NCBI RefSeq assembly: GCF_018409545.1
Contig: NZ_AP024563.1
Location: 1,008,755 to 1,072,754 of the forward strand
Source of the DNA: Allochromatium tepidum
Lineage (GTDB): Bacteria; Pseudomonadota; Gammaproteobacteria; Chromatiales; Chromatiaceae
Direction: 5' to 3'
DNA: 64,000 nucleotides
The notes under the pieces are model-generated. The model saw only the letters and a program-made list of their open reading frames with translations, had not been told where the DNA came from and searched no databases. Positions 1 through 9,630 of the stretch are shown here, in pieces. The stretch's first letter is position 1, and each line of letters opens with the position of its first letter. The translations under genes and the position numbers were made by a program.

Positions 1-465
1 GAATACTATGGCGAGACCGACGCCATCGTTGCCAGGAAGCTGGCGATGGTCACTTCAGCCGGCATGACGCCCATTCTCTGCGTTGGCGAGACACTCGAAC
101 AACGCGAGCAGGGCTTCATGGAGCCCGTGATTGCGGGACAGATCGACGCGATCATCGAAGCCAACGGCATCGAATCCTTCGGTCGGATCGAAATCGCGTA
201 TGAGCCGGTCTGGGCGATCGGGACCGGCAAGACGGCCACGCCCGAGCAGGCACAAGATGTCCATGCCTTCATTCGTCGCCGTATCGCCGCGCATGACGCC
301 GCGATCGCCGAGAAGGTCCGGATTCTCTACGGCGGCAGCATGAAGCCGTCGAACGCCGCCGAGCTACTGGCGATGCCGGATATCGATGGCGGTTTGATCG
401 GCGGCGCCTCGCTGGTGGCCGAGGATTTTCTGGCGATCTGCCAGGCTGGAGAGACGGCGGCTTGA
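1..465 (+). CDS. tpiA: Triosephosphate isomerase, 3' part (cut by window edge)
   Basis: This is the C-terminal 154 residues of triosephosphate isomerase, which interconverts dihydroxyacetone phosphate and glyceraldehyde 3-phosphate in the cytosol. The reading frame is open from base 1 (EYYGETDAIVARK), so the start lies upstream of the window and the first Met codon at 46 is internal. The catalytic glutamate motif YEPVWAIGTGK and the phosphate-binding YGGSMKPSNA and GGLIGGASL segments are all visible. secG follows after 22 bases, the tpiA-secG order common in gammaproteobacteria, and both are probably one transcript. Identification is certain; only the N-terminus is missing. Confidence 0.97.
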   Translation, partial: EYYGETDAIVARKLAMVTSAGMTPILCVGETLEQREQGFMEPVIAGQIDAIIEANGIESFGRIEIAYEPVWAIGTGKTATPEQAQDVHAFIRRRIAAHDAAIAEKVRILYGGSMKPSNAAELLAMPDIDGGLIGGASLVAEDFLAICQAGETAA

Positions 466-487
466 GACGCCCATTGTTGAGTAACGC

Positions 488-955
488 ATGCAAACGATTC
501 TGACGGTCCTCCAAGTCTTTCTGTCGCTGGGTCTGATTGGTCTGGTGCTGATCCAGCATGGCAAGGGCGCGGATGCCGGCGCGGCCTTCGGCAGTGGCGC
601 CTCGGCGACGGTCTTCGGCGCCCAGGGGTCGGGTTCGTTTCTGACGCGGCTCACGGCGATCCTGGCGACGCTGTTCTTCCTGACGAGCATGGCCCTGGCC
701 TATTATGCGACTCAGGCTAGTGGCCCGGCCGGTTTGATGGATAAAATGGGCGACGCGATCATCGTGCCGTCGTCCTCACCGGTCGAATCCGTGCCGCGCC
801 CGACGAGTTCGGATGTGCCGGCGATTCCAGGTGCAGGTTCGATATCCGACGTGCCCATGAGCGCTGATGTTCCGGTCGCGCCCATTGAGAGCACTCCGAG
901 CCGGGATGACTCGGTTGAAGTGGGTAATGATGGGCAGGACGCTGAAGAGCAATGA
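488..955 (+). CDS. secG: Protein translocase subunit SecG
   Basis: SecG is the small membrane subunit of the SecYEG protein export channel. The 155-residue protein has the family's two hydrophobic helices (about residues 3-23 and 54-74), separated by the conserved cytoplasmic loop with GLVLIQHGKGADAGAAFG. After the second helix comes a long proline, serine and acidic tail (about residues 85-155). That tail makes the protein longer than E. coli SecG (110 residues), a variable feature of the family. The gene follows tpiA closely and precedes tRNA-Leu, as in many relatives. Confidence 0.95.
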   Translation: MQTILTVLQVFLSLGLIGLVLIQHGKGADAGAAFGSGASATVFGAQGSGSFLTRLTAILATLFFLTSMALAYYATQASGPAGLMDKMGDAIIVPSSSPVESVPRPTSSDVPAIPGAGSISDVPMSADVPVAPIESTPSRDDSVEVGNDGQDAEEQ

Positions 956-966
956 TTTCAGTTTTA

Positions 967-1051
967 GCCGACGTGGTGAAATTGGTAGACACGCTATCTT
1001 GAGGGGGTAGTGGCGCAAGCCGTGCCAGTTCGAGTCTGGCCGTCGGCACCA
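967..1051 (+). tRNA. tRNA-Leu(GAG)
   Basis: An 85-base leucine tRNA. The acceptor arms GCCGACG and CGTCGGC pair perfectly, and the CCA end is encoded. The anticodon loop TTGAGGG gives anticodon GAG on the stem CTATC/GGTAG. The long variable arm and the GTTCGAGTC T-loop are typical of class II tRNA-Leu. It lies between secG and a terminator and is probably co-transcribed with secG. Confidence 0.97.
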
Positions 1052-1057
1052 ACAATG

Positions 1058-1093
1058 AACGGCATATCGCCCACGCGGTATGCCGTTTTTCTT
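1058..1093 (+). terminator. Rho-independent terminator after tRNA-Leu
   Basis: A 9-bp perfect stem (AACGGCATA with TATGCCGTT) with a 12-base loop, followed by a T run. It lies seven bases after the tRNA and would end the tpiA-secG-tRNA transcript before the nuo operon. Confidence 0.88.
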
Positions 1094-1153
1094 TGCGTCA
1101 TAGATAATTATCTAATGCTTTGAAAAATCAAATAATTTGGATTGATGGCAGGG

Positions 1154-1183
1154 TTGACAGCGCGCCAAACCCTGCACTAGACT
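1154..1183 (+). promoter_or_regulatory. Candidate sigma-70 promoter of the nuo operon
   Basis: A consensus -35 TTGACA (1154-1159) and a -10-like TAGACT (1178-1183) are separated by 18 bases. They sit about 45 bases before the nuoA start in the only sizeable gap upstream of the operon. The -35 is perfect and the -10 matches four of six positions. Function is inferred. Confidence 0.55.
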
Positions 1184-1229
1184 CCCGATTCCGCCGCGCA
1201 TATTAGAAAAATGACAGAGAGGGGACAGC

Positions 1230-1576
1230 GTGCTCGACAACTATCTGCCGATCCTGATCTTCATCCTGGTCGGGATTCTGGTTGGCGTGGGACCGCTGGT
1301 CATGGGCTATCTGCTCGGGCCACGGCGTCCCGATAGCGAAAAGGATTCCCCCTACGAGTGCGGCTTCGAGGCGTTCGAGAGCGCCCGCATGAAATTCGAC
1401 GTCCGGTACTATCTGGTCGCCATCCTGTTCATCATCTTCGATCTGGAGATCGCGTTCCTCTTCCCCTGGGCCGTTGCGCTCGGTGAGCTGGGCCTCTTCG
1501 CCTTCTGGGCCATGGTCGTGTTTCTCGGGATCCTGGTCGTTGGCTTCATCTATGAGTGGAAGAAGGGGGCCCTGGA

Positions 1577-1586
<10 letters not shown>
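1230..1586 (+). CDS. nuoA: NADH-quinone oxidoreductase subunit A
   Basis: Membrane subunit A of respiratory complex I, lying at the junction of the membrane and peripheral arms. The 118-residue protein has three predicted transmembrane helices. The conserved loop between the first two carries YECGFEAF and the stretch [26 protein letters not shown] is the family signature. The start is GTG at 1230, preceded by the strong Shine-Dalgarno GAGAGGGGA. An ATG at 1211 is out of frame. The gene opens the nuo operon and its last 10 bases overlap nuoB. Confidence 0.97.
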
Positions 1587-2053
<467 letters not shown>

Positions 2054-2068
2054 GTCCTTTCGGAGATC

Positions 2069-2776
2069 ATGGTGACACACATCCTGACCCGCACCGCCAG
2101 GGTGGACGCGCTCGCCGCGGCCATTCGCGCGCATTTCGCCGAGTCGGACTTCGAGCTGATCGACGCCTTCGACGAGCTGACCCTGGTCGTGCCCGCCGAG
2201 CGACTGCTCGACACGGCGCGGACCCTGCGCGATCACGACGACTTCCGCTTCGAGCAGTTGATCGATCTCTGCGGCGTCGACTATGCCGCCTATGGTCGCT
2301 CGGAGTGGGAGACCGACGAGGCGTCGACGACGGGCTTCGGGCGTGGCGTCGATCGCGATCTCCGGATCGAGACGGACGATCCCAAGCGTTTCGGCGTGGT
2401 GGTCCATCTGCTCTCGCTCGCCCACAACCATCGGTTGCGGCTGCGCGTGCATGTCGGTGCGGATGCGCCCATCGTCGATTCGCTGATCCCGGTCTGGGAC
2501 GCGGCCAACTGGTTCGAGCGTGAAGCCTTCGATCTCTACGGTATCCTCTTCCGGGGGCATCCGGATCTGCGCCGTATCCTCACCGACTATGGGTTCGTCG
2601 GCCACCCGTTCCGCAAGGACTTCCCCGTCAGTGGTCAGGTCGAGATGCGTTACGACCCCGAGCTCAAGCGCGTCGTCTACGAGCCGGTCTCCATCGAGCC
2701 GCGCGTGCTGGTGCCGCGCGTGATCCGCGAGGACAGCCGTCACACAGGTTCCGGCGAGGAAGCCCGTCATGCCTGA
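2069..2776 (+). CDS. nuoC: NADH-quinone oxidoreductase subunit C
   Basis: The 30-kDa peripheral-arm subunit, here a separate 235-residue protein rather than the NuoCD fusion of E. coli. The family signature is visible: [19 protein letters not shown] followed by [20 protein letters not shown]. The region around residues 70-110, with the segment [16 protein letters not shown], is a somewhat longer loop than in short homologues. It starts 15 bases after nuoB with an upstream GGAG and overlaps nuoD by 8 bases. Confidence 0.96.
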   Translation: MVTHILTRTARVDALAAAIRAHFAESDFELIDAFDELTLVVPAERLLDTARTLRDHDDFRFEQLIDLCGVDYAAYGRSEWETDEASTTGFGRGVDRDLRIETDDPKRFGVVVHLLSLAHNHRLRLRVHVGADAPIVDSLIPVWDAANWFEREAFDLYGILFRGHPDLRRILTDYGFVGHPFRKDFPVSGQVEMRYDPELKRVVYEPVSIEPRVLVPRVIREDSRHTGSGEEARHA

Positions 2777-4025
2777 GATCCGCAATTACACCCTGAACTT
2801 CGGCCCTCAGCATCCGTCGGCGCACGGCGTGCTGCGTCTGGTGCTGGAGATGGACGGCGAGGTCATCGAGCGCGCCGATCCGCATATCGGCCTCTTGCAT
2901 CGCGGCACCGAGAAGCTGGCCGAATACAAGCCGTACAACCAGTCCATCGGCTACATGGATCGTCTGGACTATATATCCATGATGTGCAACGAGCACGGCT
3001 ATGTGCGCGCGATCGAGAAGCTGCTCGGCGTCCAGGTGCCGGAGCGCGCGCAATACATCCGCACGATGTTCGACGAGATCACGCGCATCCTGAACCATTT
3101 GATGTGGCTCGCGGCTCATGCGCTCGACATCGGCGCCATGAGCGTCTTCCTCTACTGTTTCCGTGAGCGCGAGGATCTGCTCGACTGCTATGAGGCGGTC
3201 TCGGGGGCGCGGATGCACGCGACCTATTATCGTCCGGGCGGTGTGCATCGCGATCTGCCCGACACCATGCCGCGCTACGAGGGTCAGTCCAAGTGGCACA
3301 GTGCGCGCGAGATCGTCCAGCGCAACAGCGCCCGCGACGGCTCGCTGCTCGACTTCATCCAGGACTTCACAGACCGCTTCCCCGGTCATGTCGACGAGTA
3401 CGAGACCCTGCTCACCGACAACCGTATCTGGAAACAGCGCACGGTCGATATCGGTGTGGTCTCGCCCGAGCGGGCGTTGCAACTCGGCTTCACCGGACCC
3501 ATGTTGCGCGGCTCGGGCATCGAATGGGATCTGCGCAAGAAGCAGCCCTATGCCGCCTATCATCAGGTCGATTTCGATATTCCGGTCGGCGTGAACGGCG
3601 ACTGCTACGACCGCTACCTGGTACGCATGGAAGAGATGCGCCAGTCCAACCGCATCATCCGTCAGTGCGTCGATTGGCTGCGCGCCAATCCGGGGCCGGT
3701 CTCGATCGACGACCACAAGGTCGTGCCGCCCAAGCGTGCCGAGGTCAAGGAGAGCATGGAAGCCTTGATCCATCACTTCAAACTCTTCACCGAGGGCTAT
3801 TGTCCGCCGCCGGGCGAGGTCTATGCGGCGGTCGAGGCGCCCAAGGGCGAGTTCGGCTGCTACATCGTCTCGGATGGGGCCAACAAGCCCTATCGGTTGA
3901 AGGTGCGCGCGCCCGGTTTTCCGCATCTGGCCGCGCTGGATGAGATGTCCAGGGGCCACATGCTGGCCGACGTGGTGGCCATCATCGGCACACTGGATAT
4001 CGTGTTCGGGGAGATCGACCGCTGA
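2769..4025 (+). CDS. nuoD: NADH-quinone oxidoreductase subunit D
   Basis: The 49-kDa subunit that forms the quinone-reduction cavity together with NuoB. The 418-residue protein begins [20 protein letters not shown] and contains [29 protein letters not shown] and the C-terminal [11 protein letters not shown] and PGFPHLAAL motifs, all standard for NuoD. It is descended from the [NiFe]-hydrogenase large subunit, but the metal-binding cysteines are absent, as expected. The stop overlaps the nuoE start (TGATG). Confidence 0.97.
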   Translation: MPEIRNYTLNFGPQHPSAHGVLRLVLEMDGEVIERADPHIGLLHRGTEKLAEYKPYNQSIGYMDRLDYISMMCNEHGYVRAIEKLLGVQVPERAQYIRTMFDEITRILNHLMWLAAHALDIGAMSVFLYCFREREDLLDCYEAVSGARMHATYYRPGGVHRDLPDTMPRYEGQSKWHSAREIVQRNSARDGSLLDFIQDFTDRFPGHVDEYETLLTDNRIWKQRTVDIGVVSPERALQLGFTGPMLRGSGIEWDLRKKQPYAAYHQVDFDIPVGVNGDCYDRYLVRMEEMRQSNRIIRQCVDWLRANPGPVSIDDHKVVPPKRAEVKESMEALIHHFKLFTEGYCPPPGEVYAAVEAPKGEFGCYIVSDGANKPYRLKVRAPGFPHLAALDEMSRGHMLADVVAIIGTLDIVFGEIDR

Positions 4026-4552
4026 TGAGCTTTCGCAACGCACCCCTGGCCGTCGTGCATGATGTCGACAAATCCGAGCTGTTCACGCCCGAGATCCGCG
4101 CGGCCATCGACGCGCACATCGCCAAGTATCCGCCCGAGTGGAAGCAGTCGGCGGTGATGCCGGCGCTGTCCATCGTCCAGGAGGCCAACGGCGGCTGGCT
4201 GACGACCGAACTGATGGACGACGTGGCGGCCTATCTCGATATGCCGGCGGTCTCGGTCTACGAGGTTGCGACCTTCTATGGCATGTACGATCTGGAGCCG
4301 CAGGGTCGGCACAAGGTCTGTGTCTGCAACAGCATCTCGTGCATGCTCAATGGGTCGGAGGAATTGATCGAGCATGTCGAGCACAAGTACGGCGTCAAGG
4401 TGGGCGGGACCACGGCCGATGGGCGGTTTACGCTCAAGGAGGTCGAGTGTCTGGGGGCCTGTCGCGATGCACCGGTGGTGCTGTTGGACAAGGTCTATCA
4501 CGAGAAGCTGACGCCTGAGGCGCTCGATCAGCTGATCGACGGGTTGGAGTAA
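4025..4552 (+). CDS. nuoE: NADH-quinone oxidoreductase subunit E
   Basis: The 24-kDa thioredoxin-fold subunit of the NADH-oxidising module, carrying [2Fe-2S] cluster N1a. The likely ligands are C101 and C106 (CNSISC) and C142 and C146 (ECLGAC). An additional cysteine at 99 precedes the first pair. The 175-residue length and the motif VYEVATFYGMYDLEP are typical. It overlaps the nuoD stop by one base and is followed by nuoF after 6 bases, so the NADH module is tightly coupled. Confidence 0.97.
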   Translation: MSFRNAPLAVVHDVDKSELFTPEIRAAIDAHIAKYPPEWKQSAVMPALSIVQEANGGWLTTELMDDVAAYLDMPAVSVYEVATFYGMYDLEPQGRHKVCVCNSISCMLNGSEELIEHVEHKYGVKVGGTTADGRFTLKEVECLGACRDAPVVLLDKVYHEKLTPEALDQLIDGLE

Positions 4553-4558
4553 AGGGGC

Positions 4559-5842
4559 ATGGTCGAACGTCAGAATACCGTTTGCTTCCGCAATCAGCAT
4601 CTCGATTTGGCGATCCGGCACACGCTGGCGGCGTATCGCGATCTCGGCGGCTATGCGCAGTGGGAGCGGATTTTGCGTGAGCGTCCCGATCCGGCCGATC
4701 TGATCGAGGAAGTCAAGCGCTCGGCTCTGCGTGGGCGCGGCGGCGCGGGCTTTCCGACCGGGTTGAAGTGGAGCTTCATGCCGCGCACGGCACCGGGGCA
4801 GAAATATATCGTCTGCAATTCCGACGAGGGCGAGCCGGGCACCTGTAAGGATCGCGATATTCTGCGCTACAACCCGCATCAGTTGATCGAGGGGATGGCG
4901 ATTGCGGGGTATTGCATCGGCGCGACCGTGGGTTACAACTATATTCGCGGAGAGTTCTACGAGCCGATCGCGCGGTTCGAGGAAGCCGTGCGCGAAGCCT
5001 ATGCCGCCGGGTTGCTCGGGCGCGATATTCAGGGGTCGGGGGTGAACTTCGATCTCTATGCGCACCTGGGTGCGGGCGCCTATATCTGCGGCGAGGAGAC
5101 GGCGCTGCTCGAATCCATCGAGGGCAAGAAGGGGCAGCCGCGTTATAAGCCGCCGTTTCCGGCTCAGGTCGGTCTCTATGGGCGGCCGACGACGATCAAC
5201 AATACCGAGTCGCTGGCGTCGATTCCGGTGATCCTGGAGAAGGGCGGGCAGTGGTTCCTGGAGCAGGGGCGGCCGAACAATGGCGGGCCGAAGCTGTTCT
5301 CGGTGTCGGGGCATGTGAATGCGCCGAACAATTTCGAGGTGCCGCTGGGGACGCCGTTCCGGGCGTTGCTGGAGATGGCGGGCGGCGTCAAGGATGGGCG
5401 TAAGTTGAAGGCGGTGATTCCAGGCGGTTCCTCGGTGCCTGTGGTGCCGGGCGAGATCATGATGGACGTCGATATGGATTACGACTCGATTGCCAAGGCC
5501 GGCTCCATGCTCGGCTCGGGCGCGGTCATCGTGATCGCCGAGGGAACCTGCATGGTCAAGGTGCTCTACAACCTGTCGCACTTCTACATGCATGAGTCCT
5601 GCGGTCAATGCACGCCCTGCCGCGAGGGTACCGGCTGGCTGGCGCGGGTCATCAAGCGCATCCTCGACGGCCGGGGGCGTCCCGAGGACTTGGAGCTACT
5701 TGATAGCGTCGCCGGACGCATCGGCGGCAAGACCATCTGCGCCCTGGGCGATGCGGCGGCGATGCCGGTGCAGAGTTTCCTCCAGCATTATCGGCATGAG
5801 TTTGCGTACATGATCGAGCATGGGCGGAGTCTTGCAGCTTGA
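4559..5842 (+). CDS. nuoF: NADH-quinone oxidoreductase subunit F (NADH/FMN subunit)
   Basis: The 51-kDa subunit that binds NADH and FMN and carries [4Fe-4S] cluster N3. The glycine-rich nucleotide site [13 protein letters not shown], the FMN region [15 protein letters not shown] and the cluster ligands in [13 protein letters not shown] and CALGDAAA are all present. The product is 427 residues. The third base of many codons here is G or T rather than the usual C. The frame is intact, but the operon is broken immediately downstream by a 1.4-kb TA island before nuoG resumes. Confidence 0.97.
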   Translation: MVERQNTVCFRNQHLDLAIRHTLAAYRDLGGYAQWERILRERPDPADLIEEVKRSALRGRGGAGFPTGLKWSFMPRTAPGQKYIVCNSDEGEPGTCKDRDILRYNPHQLIEGMAIAGYCIGATVGYNYIRGEFYEPIARFEEAVREAYAAGLLGRDIQGSGVNFDLYAHLGAGAYICGEETALLESIEGKKGQPRYKPPFPAQVGLYGRPTTINNTESLASIPVILEKGGQWFLEQGRPNNGGPKLFSVSGHVNAPNNFEVPLGTPFRALLEMAGGVKDGRKLKAVIPGGSSVPVVPGEIMMDVDMDYDSIAKAGSMLGSGAVIVIAEGTCMVKVLYNLSHFYMHESCGQCTPCREGTGWLARVIKRILDGRGRPEDLELLDSVAGRIGGKTICALGDAAAMPVQSFLQHYRHEFAYMIEHGRSLAA

Positions 5843-5916
5843 TGCAAGCTTGAGCCACCTAGGCAGGGTATCTTTTCTGACAAGATGGACTAAGAAGCTG
5901 AGTTCGTCTTCAACTT

Positions 5917-6172
5917 ATGAAAAAGCGCAAGCTTCTCCTGAAACTGCTATCCGGTTCCAAGAATATCCGGTTTTCGGAAGCAGTAGTAATAGCTGAAGCT
6001 TTCGGCTTCCGATTGGACAGAGTAAATTGAAGTCATCATATTTTCGTTCATCCGAAGATTCCGGAATTGTTGAATCTGCAAGATTTGCAGGGCAAGGCGA
6101 AGCCCTATCAAGTCAAGCAATTACTCCAAATTGGCAGAAATTCACAATCTTCAACTGGAAGACGAATCATGA
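5917..6172 (+). pseudogene. hicA-like toxin gene, broken by a stop codon and a frameshift
   Basis: Translation from the ATG at 5917 gives a HicA-type mRNA-interferase N-terminus (KRKLLLKLLSGSKNIRFSEA, then AFGFRLDRVN). It hits an in-frame TGA at 6028-6030 exactly where the family has Gly in the GSHHIF motif. The same frame then resumes with SHHIFVHPKIPELLNLQDL and GKAKPYQVKQLLQ, so the lesion is a single GGA-to-TGA change. One extra base around 6133-6134 throws off the last residues (AEIHNLQLEDES). The catalytic histidine lies beyond the stop, so toxin activity should be lost. The remnant overlaps the hicB ATG in the usual ATGA manner. Confidence 0.85.
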
Positions 6173-6376
6173 AAGATTATCACATCAACATCTTTATATA
6201 GTGATGAAGATGATGGCTACATTGCTGACATTCCGGATTTGAAAGCCTGTTCTGCATTCGGCGAAACGCCGAACGAAGCGTTGACGGAAGTTCTGAAAGC
6301 CAAGGAAAGCTGGTTGGCCTCCGCGGAGACGCACAGCAAGCCAATTCCGCCACCAGAATACCGTCCGGTCATCTGA
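6169..6376 (+). pseudogene. hicB-like antitoxin gene, frameshifted
   Basis: The start MKDYHINIF at 6169 runs into a stop after a one-base insertion near 6196. In the shifted frame the rest of a HicB-type antitoxin is clear: YSDEDDGYIADIPDLKACSA, then GETPNEALTEVLKAKESWL and the terminal KPIPPPEYRPVI. The usual partially RNase H-like HicB core is therefore present but split. It overlaps the end of the hicA remnant by four bases. With the toxin also dead there would be no selection to keep it. Confidence 0.85.
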
Positions 6377-6443
6377 TGCGATTTCTCTGTTTTTATATCA
6401 AAGCCATAGCTTTTAAAAAGCTGAGTATAAAAGATTAAGTGCC

Positions 6444-6662
6444 ATGACTAGTCTGCTTGAAAAAGCTTTTGATCTTGCTTCAAAGCTTTCCGCTTTAGAG
6501 CAAAATATTCTTGCTAGAATACTTCTTGATGAGATTGAGTCAGAAAAAAAATGGGATGAGCTTTTTGCTGAATCGGAAGACTTTTTAGCTCAGATGGCTG
6601 TCGAGGCTCTGCGGGAAGAAGCGCAAGGCATGACAACAGAGCTAGACTTTAATAAACTGTGA
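6444..6662 (+). CDS. Antitoxin of a RelE/ParE-type toxin-antitoxin pair
   Basis: A 72-residue acidic, mostly helical protein (begins MTSLLEKAFDLASKLSALEQ) whose stop overlaps the start of a RelE-like toxin gene, the usual antitoxin-first order. It ends EEAQGMTTELDFNKL, an extended acidic tail of the kind that wraps the toxin. No ribbon-helix-helix or helix-turn-helix motif is certain by eye. It is A+T-richer than the surrounding nuo genes, pointing to acquisition. The role as antitoxin rests on size, order and partner. Confidence 0.75.
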   Translation: MTSLLEKAFDLASKLSALEQNILARILLDEIESEKKWDELFAESEDFLAQMAVEALREEAQGMTTELDFNKL

Positions 6663-6940
6663 TATCAAAAGCCACCGAAAAATTCTGGAAATGCTTTCGG
6701 GTATTGCCGCGCGATATTCAACACAAGGCTAAAGATGCCTATGCCTTATTTCGTGAAGATCCGTGGTATCCAAGTTTGAACTTCAAAAGAGTTCATTCGA
6801 GTCTTCCAGTTTACTCCGTGCGCATTACGAAAGATTACAGAGCAGTCGGAATTTTGAGCGGTGAAAAAATCGTGTGGTTTTGGGTGGGAACTCATGCCCA
6901 ATATGACGGCTTGCTGAGACAGTTGAAAACCGCAAGCTAA
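6659..6940 (+). CDS. RelE/ParE-family toxin
   Basis: A 93-residue basic protein with the compact RelE/ParE fold pattern: two N-terminal helices, then strands ending in VYSVRITKDYRAVGIL and the C-terminal strand EKIVWFWVGTHAQYDGLL. RelE relatives cleave ribosome-bound mRNA and ParE relatives poison gyrase; the sequence alone does not say which applies. It starts with GTG at 6659, overlapping the antitoxin stop (GTGA), so the two are translationally coupled. The frame is intact, unlike the adjacent hicAB. It lies on the coding strand of nuo, between nuoF and nuoG. Confidence 0.82.
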   Translation: MISKATEKFWKCFRVLPRDIQHKAKDAYALFREDPWYPSLNFKRVHSSLPVYSVRITKDYRAVGILSGEKIVWFWVGTHAQYDGLLRQLKTAS

Positions 6941-7223
6941 CTAAGCAGCGGGCATCCGTCATTGTTTCGATCGCCGCATTTCTAGCTCTTAGCTCTAGCG
7001 TCGCTTTGCCAAACGAACCGTTGCTGGTCACAGCCGATGCTTCCACGCTGGAGTATGGGAATGAGCAGAAAAATATTAAAGCGTGTCGCACCGCAATAGC
7101 GGCATCATCGCTAAAGGCTCCAGTCGGGAGCAGAGCCTACAGGCCCTGCCGGTGAAAAGCCGGTGCCCATTCAAAAATTCCGCCCCTAAGATATAGGGCC
7201 GGCTTTCAACCGGAAAGGTTTTG
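6941..7223 (+). other. Gap before nuoG: no gene, contains a long inverted repeat
   Basis: No convincing gene is seen in these 283 bases. A short open stretch directly after the toxin reads like a hydrophobic segment (VSIAAFLALSSSVALP), but it has no start of its own and no recognisable family. The 3' end carries the inverted repeat described separately, next to the nuoG Shine-Dalgarno. This is probably scar sequence from the island insertion. Confidence 0.5.
7149..7213 (+). repeat. Inverted repeat abutting the nuoG ribosome-binding site
   Basis: The arms CCGGTGAAAAGCCGG (7149-7163) and CCGGCTTTCAACCGG (7199-7213) are complementary at 13 of 15 positions, across a 35-base loop. The right arm ends at 7213 and shares its last bases with GGAAAGG (7212-7218), the likely Shine-Dalgarno for nuoG. 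Folding could limit nuoG translation, or the repeat may be the end of a small mobile sequence. The function is inferred. Confidence 0.5.
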
Positions 7224-9623
7224 ATGACGGACAAGATCAACATCGAGATCGATGGCCGCGTCTGCGAGGCGGCGCCGGGCGAGATGATCATCGCGGTCGC
7301 CGATCGCGAGGGCATTTCGATCCCCAGGTTCTGCTATCACAAAAAGCTGTCCATCGCGGCGAACTGCCGGATGTGCCTGGTCGAGGCCGAGCAGGGGGGG
7401 CGCCCCTTCCCCAAGCCGGTGCCGGCCTGCGCGACCCCGGTCGGGGAGGGCCTGAAGGTCCGGACCCGCTCGCCCAAGGCGATCGAGGCCCAGCGCGCCA
7501 CCATGGAGTTCCTGCTCATCAACCATCCGCTCGACTGCCCGATCTGCGATCAGGGCGGCGAGTGCGAGTTGCAGGACGTGGCCATGGGCTATGGCGGCGA
7601 TGTCTCGCGCTTCAGCGAACGCAAGCGCGTGGTGCTGGACGAGGATCTCGGTCCGCTGATCGCCACCGACATGACGCGCTGCATCCATTGCACCCGCTGC
7701 GTGCGTTTCTTCGCCGAGATCGCCGGTGTGCGCGAGCTGGGCGCGACCGGACGCGGCGAGGACATGCGCATCGGCACCTATATCGCCCACGCGGTCACGC
7801 ACGAGCTGGCGGGCAACGTCATCGATCTCTGTCCGGTCGGGGCGCTGACCTCCAAGCCCTATCGCTTCACCGCGCGGCCCTGGGAGCTGACCGGACGTGC
7901 CGGCATCGCGCCGCACGACGGACTCGGCTCCAACCTGCGGCTGCATGTGCGGCGCGGTCAGGTGATGCGCGTGCATCCCAACGACAACGAGGCGGTCAAC
8001 GAGATCTGGATCTCGGATCGCGACCGCTTCAGCTATGCCGGTCTCAATGGCGCGGATCGTCTGAAAGCACCGATGGTCAAGCGCGACGGTGAGTGGCATC
8101 AGGTCGAGTGGACCGAAGCCCTGACCCATGTCGCCGAGCGGCTCAAGGCGGCGGACAGCGCCGACCTGGGCTGGCTGATGGCGCCCAATGCGACGCTGGA
8201 AGAACTCTATCTGGCGGCGCGGATCGCGCGCGGTCTGGGTTGCGACAACATCGACCACCGTCTGCGCCGGCAGGATTTCCGCGCCGATGCCGCCGATCCG
8301 CTGTTCCCCTGGCTGGGGCTGCCGGTCGCCGAACTGCCGCGACAGAAGGCGATCCTGCTGATCGGCTCGCACATCCGCCAGGAACAGCCGCTGCTCGCAC
8401 ACCGCATTCGTCAGGCCGCGCTGGATGGGGCCGAGGTGCTGTGCGTCAATCCGCTGGAGCTGGAACTCAACCATCGCTCGACCCAGATCCTCAGCGCACC
8501 GGCGCGGATGGTTGCGGATCTCGCCGCCATCGCCAAGGCACTCGACGCGCGCGGCTCGGGCGTGCCGGCTGACCTGATCGGCGCGAGCGAACCGACCGAC
8601 GCGCATGAAGCCTTCGCCCAGGCACTGAAACAGGCGGACGGGCAGGGCGTAGTACTGCTCGGCGCGCTGGCCGAAGCCCATCCCGATTACAGTTTGCTCA
8701 AGGCGCTGGCGGGCGTGATCGCTGAAGCGGCCGGTGTGCGCGTCGGCTATCTGCCGGCCGCCGCCAACAGCATCGGCGCGCATCTGGCCGGCGCCCATCC
8801 GGCGATCCTGCCCGGTGCGCATCCGGCCGAGACGCCCGGACTGGCCGTCGGCGCCATGCTCGACAAGCCGCTCGCTACCCTGGTGCTCTGGGGCCTGGAG
8901 CCGGATCGCGATCTGATCGACCCGGCCCGCGCCATGGCCGCCTGCGAACAGGCAAAGTTCGTCGTCGCCGGCTCGGCCTTCGATGCACCGTCACTGCGCG
9001 CGGCCGCCGACGTGCTGCTGCCGATCGGTGCCTTTGCCGAGACCTCCGGCACCTTCGTCAACGCGAGCGGCACCTGGCAGTCGTTCCAGGGCGCCGTGGC
9101 CCCGCCGGGCGAGGCGCGTCCGGGCTGGAAGGTGCTGCGTGTCCTGGGCAACCTGCTGGATCTGTCCGGCTTCGAGTATCGCGACACAACCGAGATCCGC
9201 GAGGAACTGGCCGCGCTCTGCGCCGAGGCCACGCCCGACAACACCCCGCGCGCGACCCAGGCCGTCGCCGGCCCGACGCTCACCGCCGAGTCGGGCTTGA
9301 CGCGCGTCGGCGCCGTGCCCTGCTACTCGCTCGACCCGCTGGTGCGTCGCGCCCCGGCACTCGCCCGGATGCCCGGCGCCGAGTTCGCCGTCCGGCTGCA
9401 TCCGGATCAGGCGGCCGAACTGGGTCTGGCCGCCGGCGACTGTGTGCGCATCACCCAGGGCGAGACCCAGGCCGAGACCCATCTGTTCCTGGATGCCCGA
9501 GTCGCGGTCGGCGCGGCGCTCATTCCCGCCGCCGTCCCCGGCAGCGAAGGGCTGGGAGCCATGATGGGTCCGGTCGGACTCGAACGTCTCAGCGGCCGCT
9601 CGGCCCACGGCGAGAGAGGATGA
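7224..9623 (+). CDS. nuoG: NADH-quinone oxidoreductase subunit G
   Basis: The 75-kDa subunit that threads iron-sulfur clusters N1b, N4 and N5 between FMN and the membrane arm. Cluster ligands are visible in [36 protein letters not shown] and [14 protein letters not shown]. The rest is the degenerate molybdopterin-oxidoreductase-like domain, about 550 residues. The ATG at 7224 is preferred to the TTG at 7221 because of spacing from GGAAAGG. The product is 799 residues, normal for proteobacterial NuoG, though shorter than the 908-residue E. coli protein. It is separated from nuoF by the TA island but is intact. Confidence 0.97.
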   Translation: MTDKINIEIDGRVCEAAPGEMIIAVADREGISIPRFCYHKKLSIAANCRMCLVEAEQGGRPFPKPVPACATPVGEGLKVRTRSPKAIEAQRATMEFLLINHPLDCPICDQGGECELQDVAMGYGGDVSRFSERKRVVLDEDLGPLIATDMTRCIHCTRCVRFFAEIAGVRELGATGRGEDMRIGTYIAHAVTHELAGNVIDLCPVGALTSKPYRFTARPWELTGRAGIAPHDGLGSNLRLHVRRGQVMRVHPNDNEAVNEIWISDRDRFSYAGLNGADRLKAPMVKRDGEWHQVEWTEALTHVAERLKAADSADLGWLMAPNATLEELYLAARIARGLGCDNIDHRLRRQDFRADAADPLFPWLGLPVAELPRQKAILLIGSHIRQEQPLLAHRIRQAALDGAEVLCVNPLELELNHRSTQILSAPARMVADLAAIAKALDARGSGVPADLIGASEPTDAHEAFAQALKQADGQGVVLLGALAEAHPDYSLLKALAGVIAEAAGVRVGYLPAAANSIGAHLAGAHPAILPGAHPAETPGLAVGAMLDKPLATLVLWGLEPDRDLIDPARAMAACEQAKFVVAGSAFDAPSLRAAADVLLPIGAFAETSGTFVNASGTWQSFQGAVAPPGEARPGWKVLRVLGNLLDLSGFEYRDTTEIREELAALCAEATPDNTPRATQAVAGPTLTAESGLTRVGAVPCYSLDPLVRRAPALARMPGAEFAVRLHPDQAAELGLAAGDCVRITQGETQAETHLFLDARVAVGAALIPAAVPGSEGLGAMMGPVGLERLSGRSAHGERG

Positions 9624-9630
9624 GGCAGTC

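Noticed and set aside
3890-5608. A 572-codon antisense frame across nuoD-nuoF
   Set aside because: Spans three real genes on the other strand and has shadow-frame composition.
6027-6242. A 71-codon frame over the hicAB remnants
   Set aside because: It uses a different frame from the conserved HicA and HicB residues and is a by-product of the broken genes.
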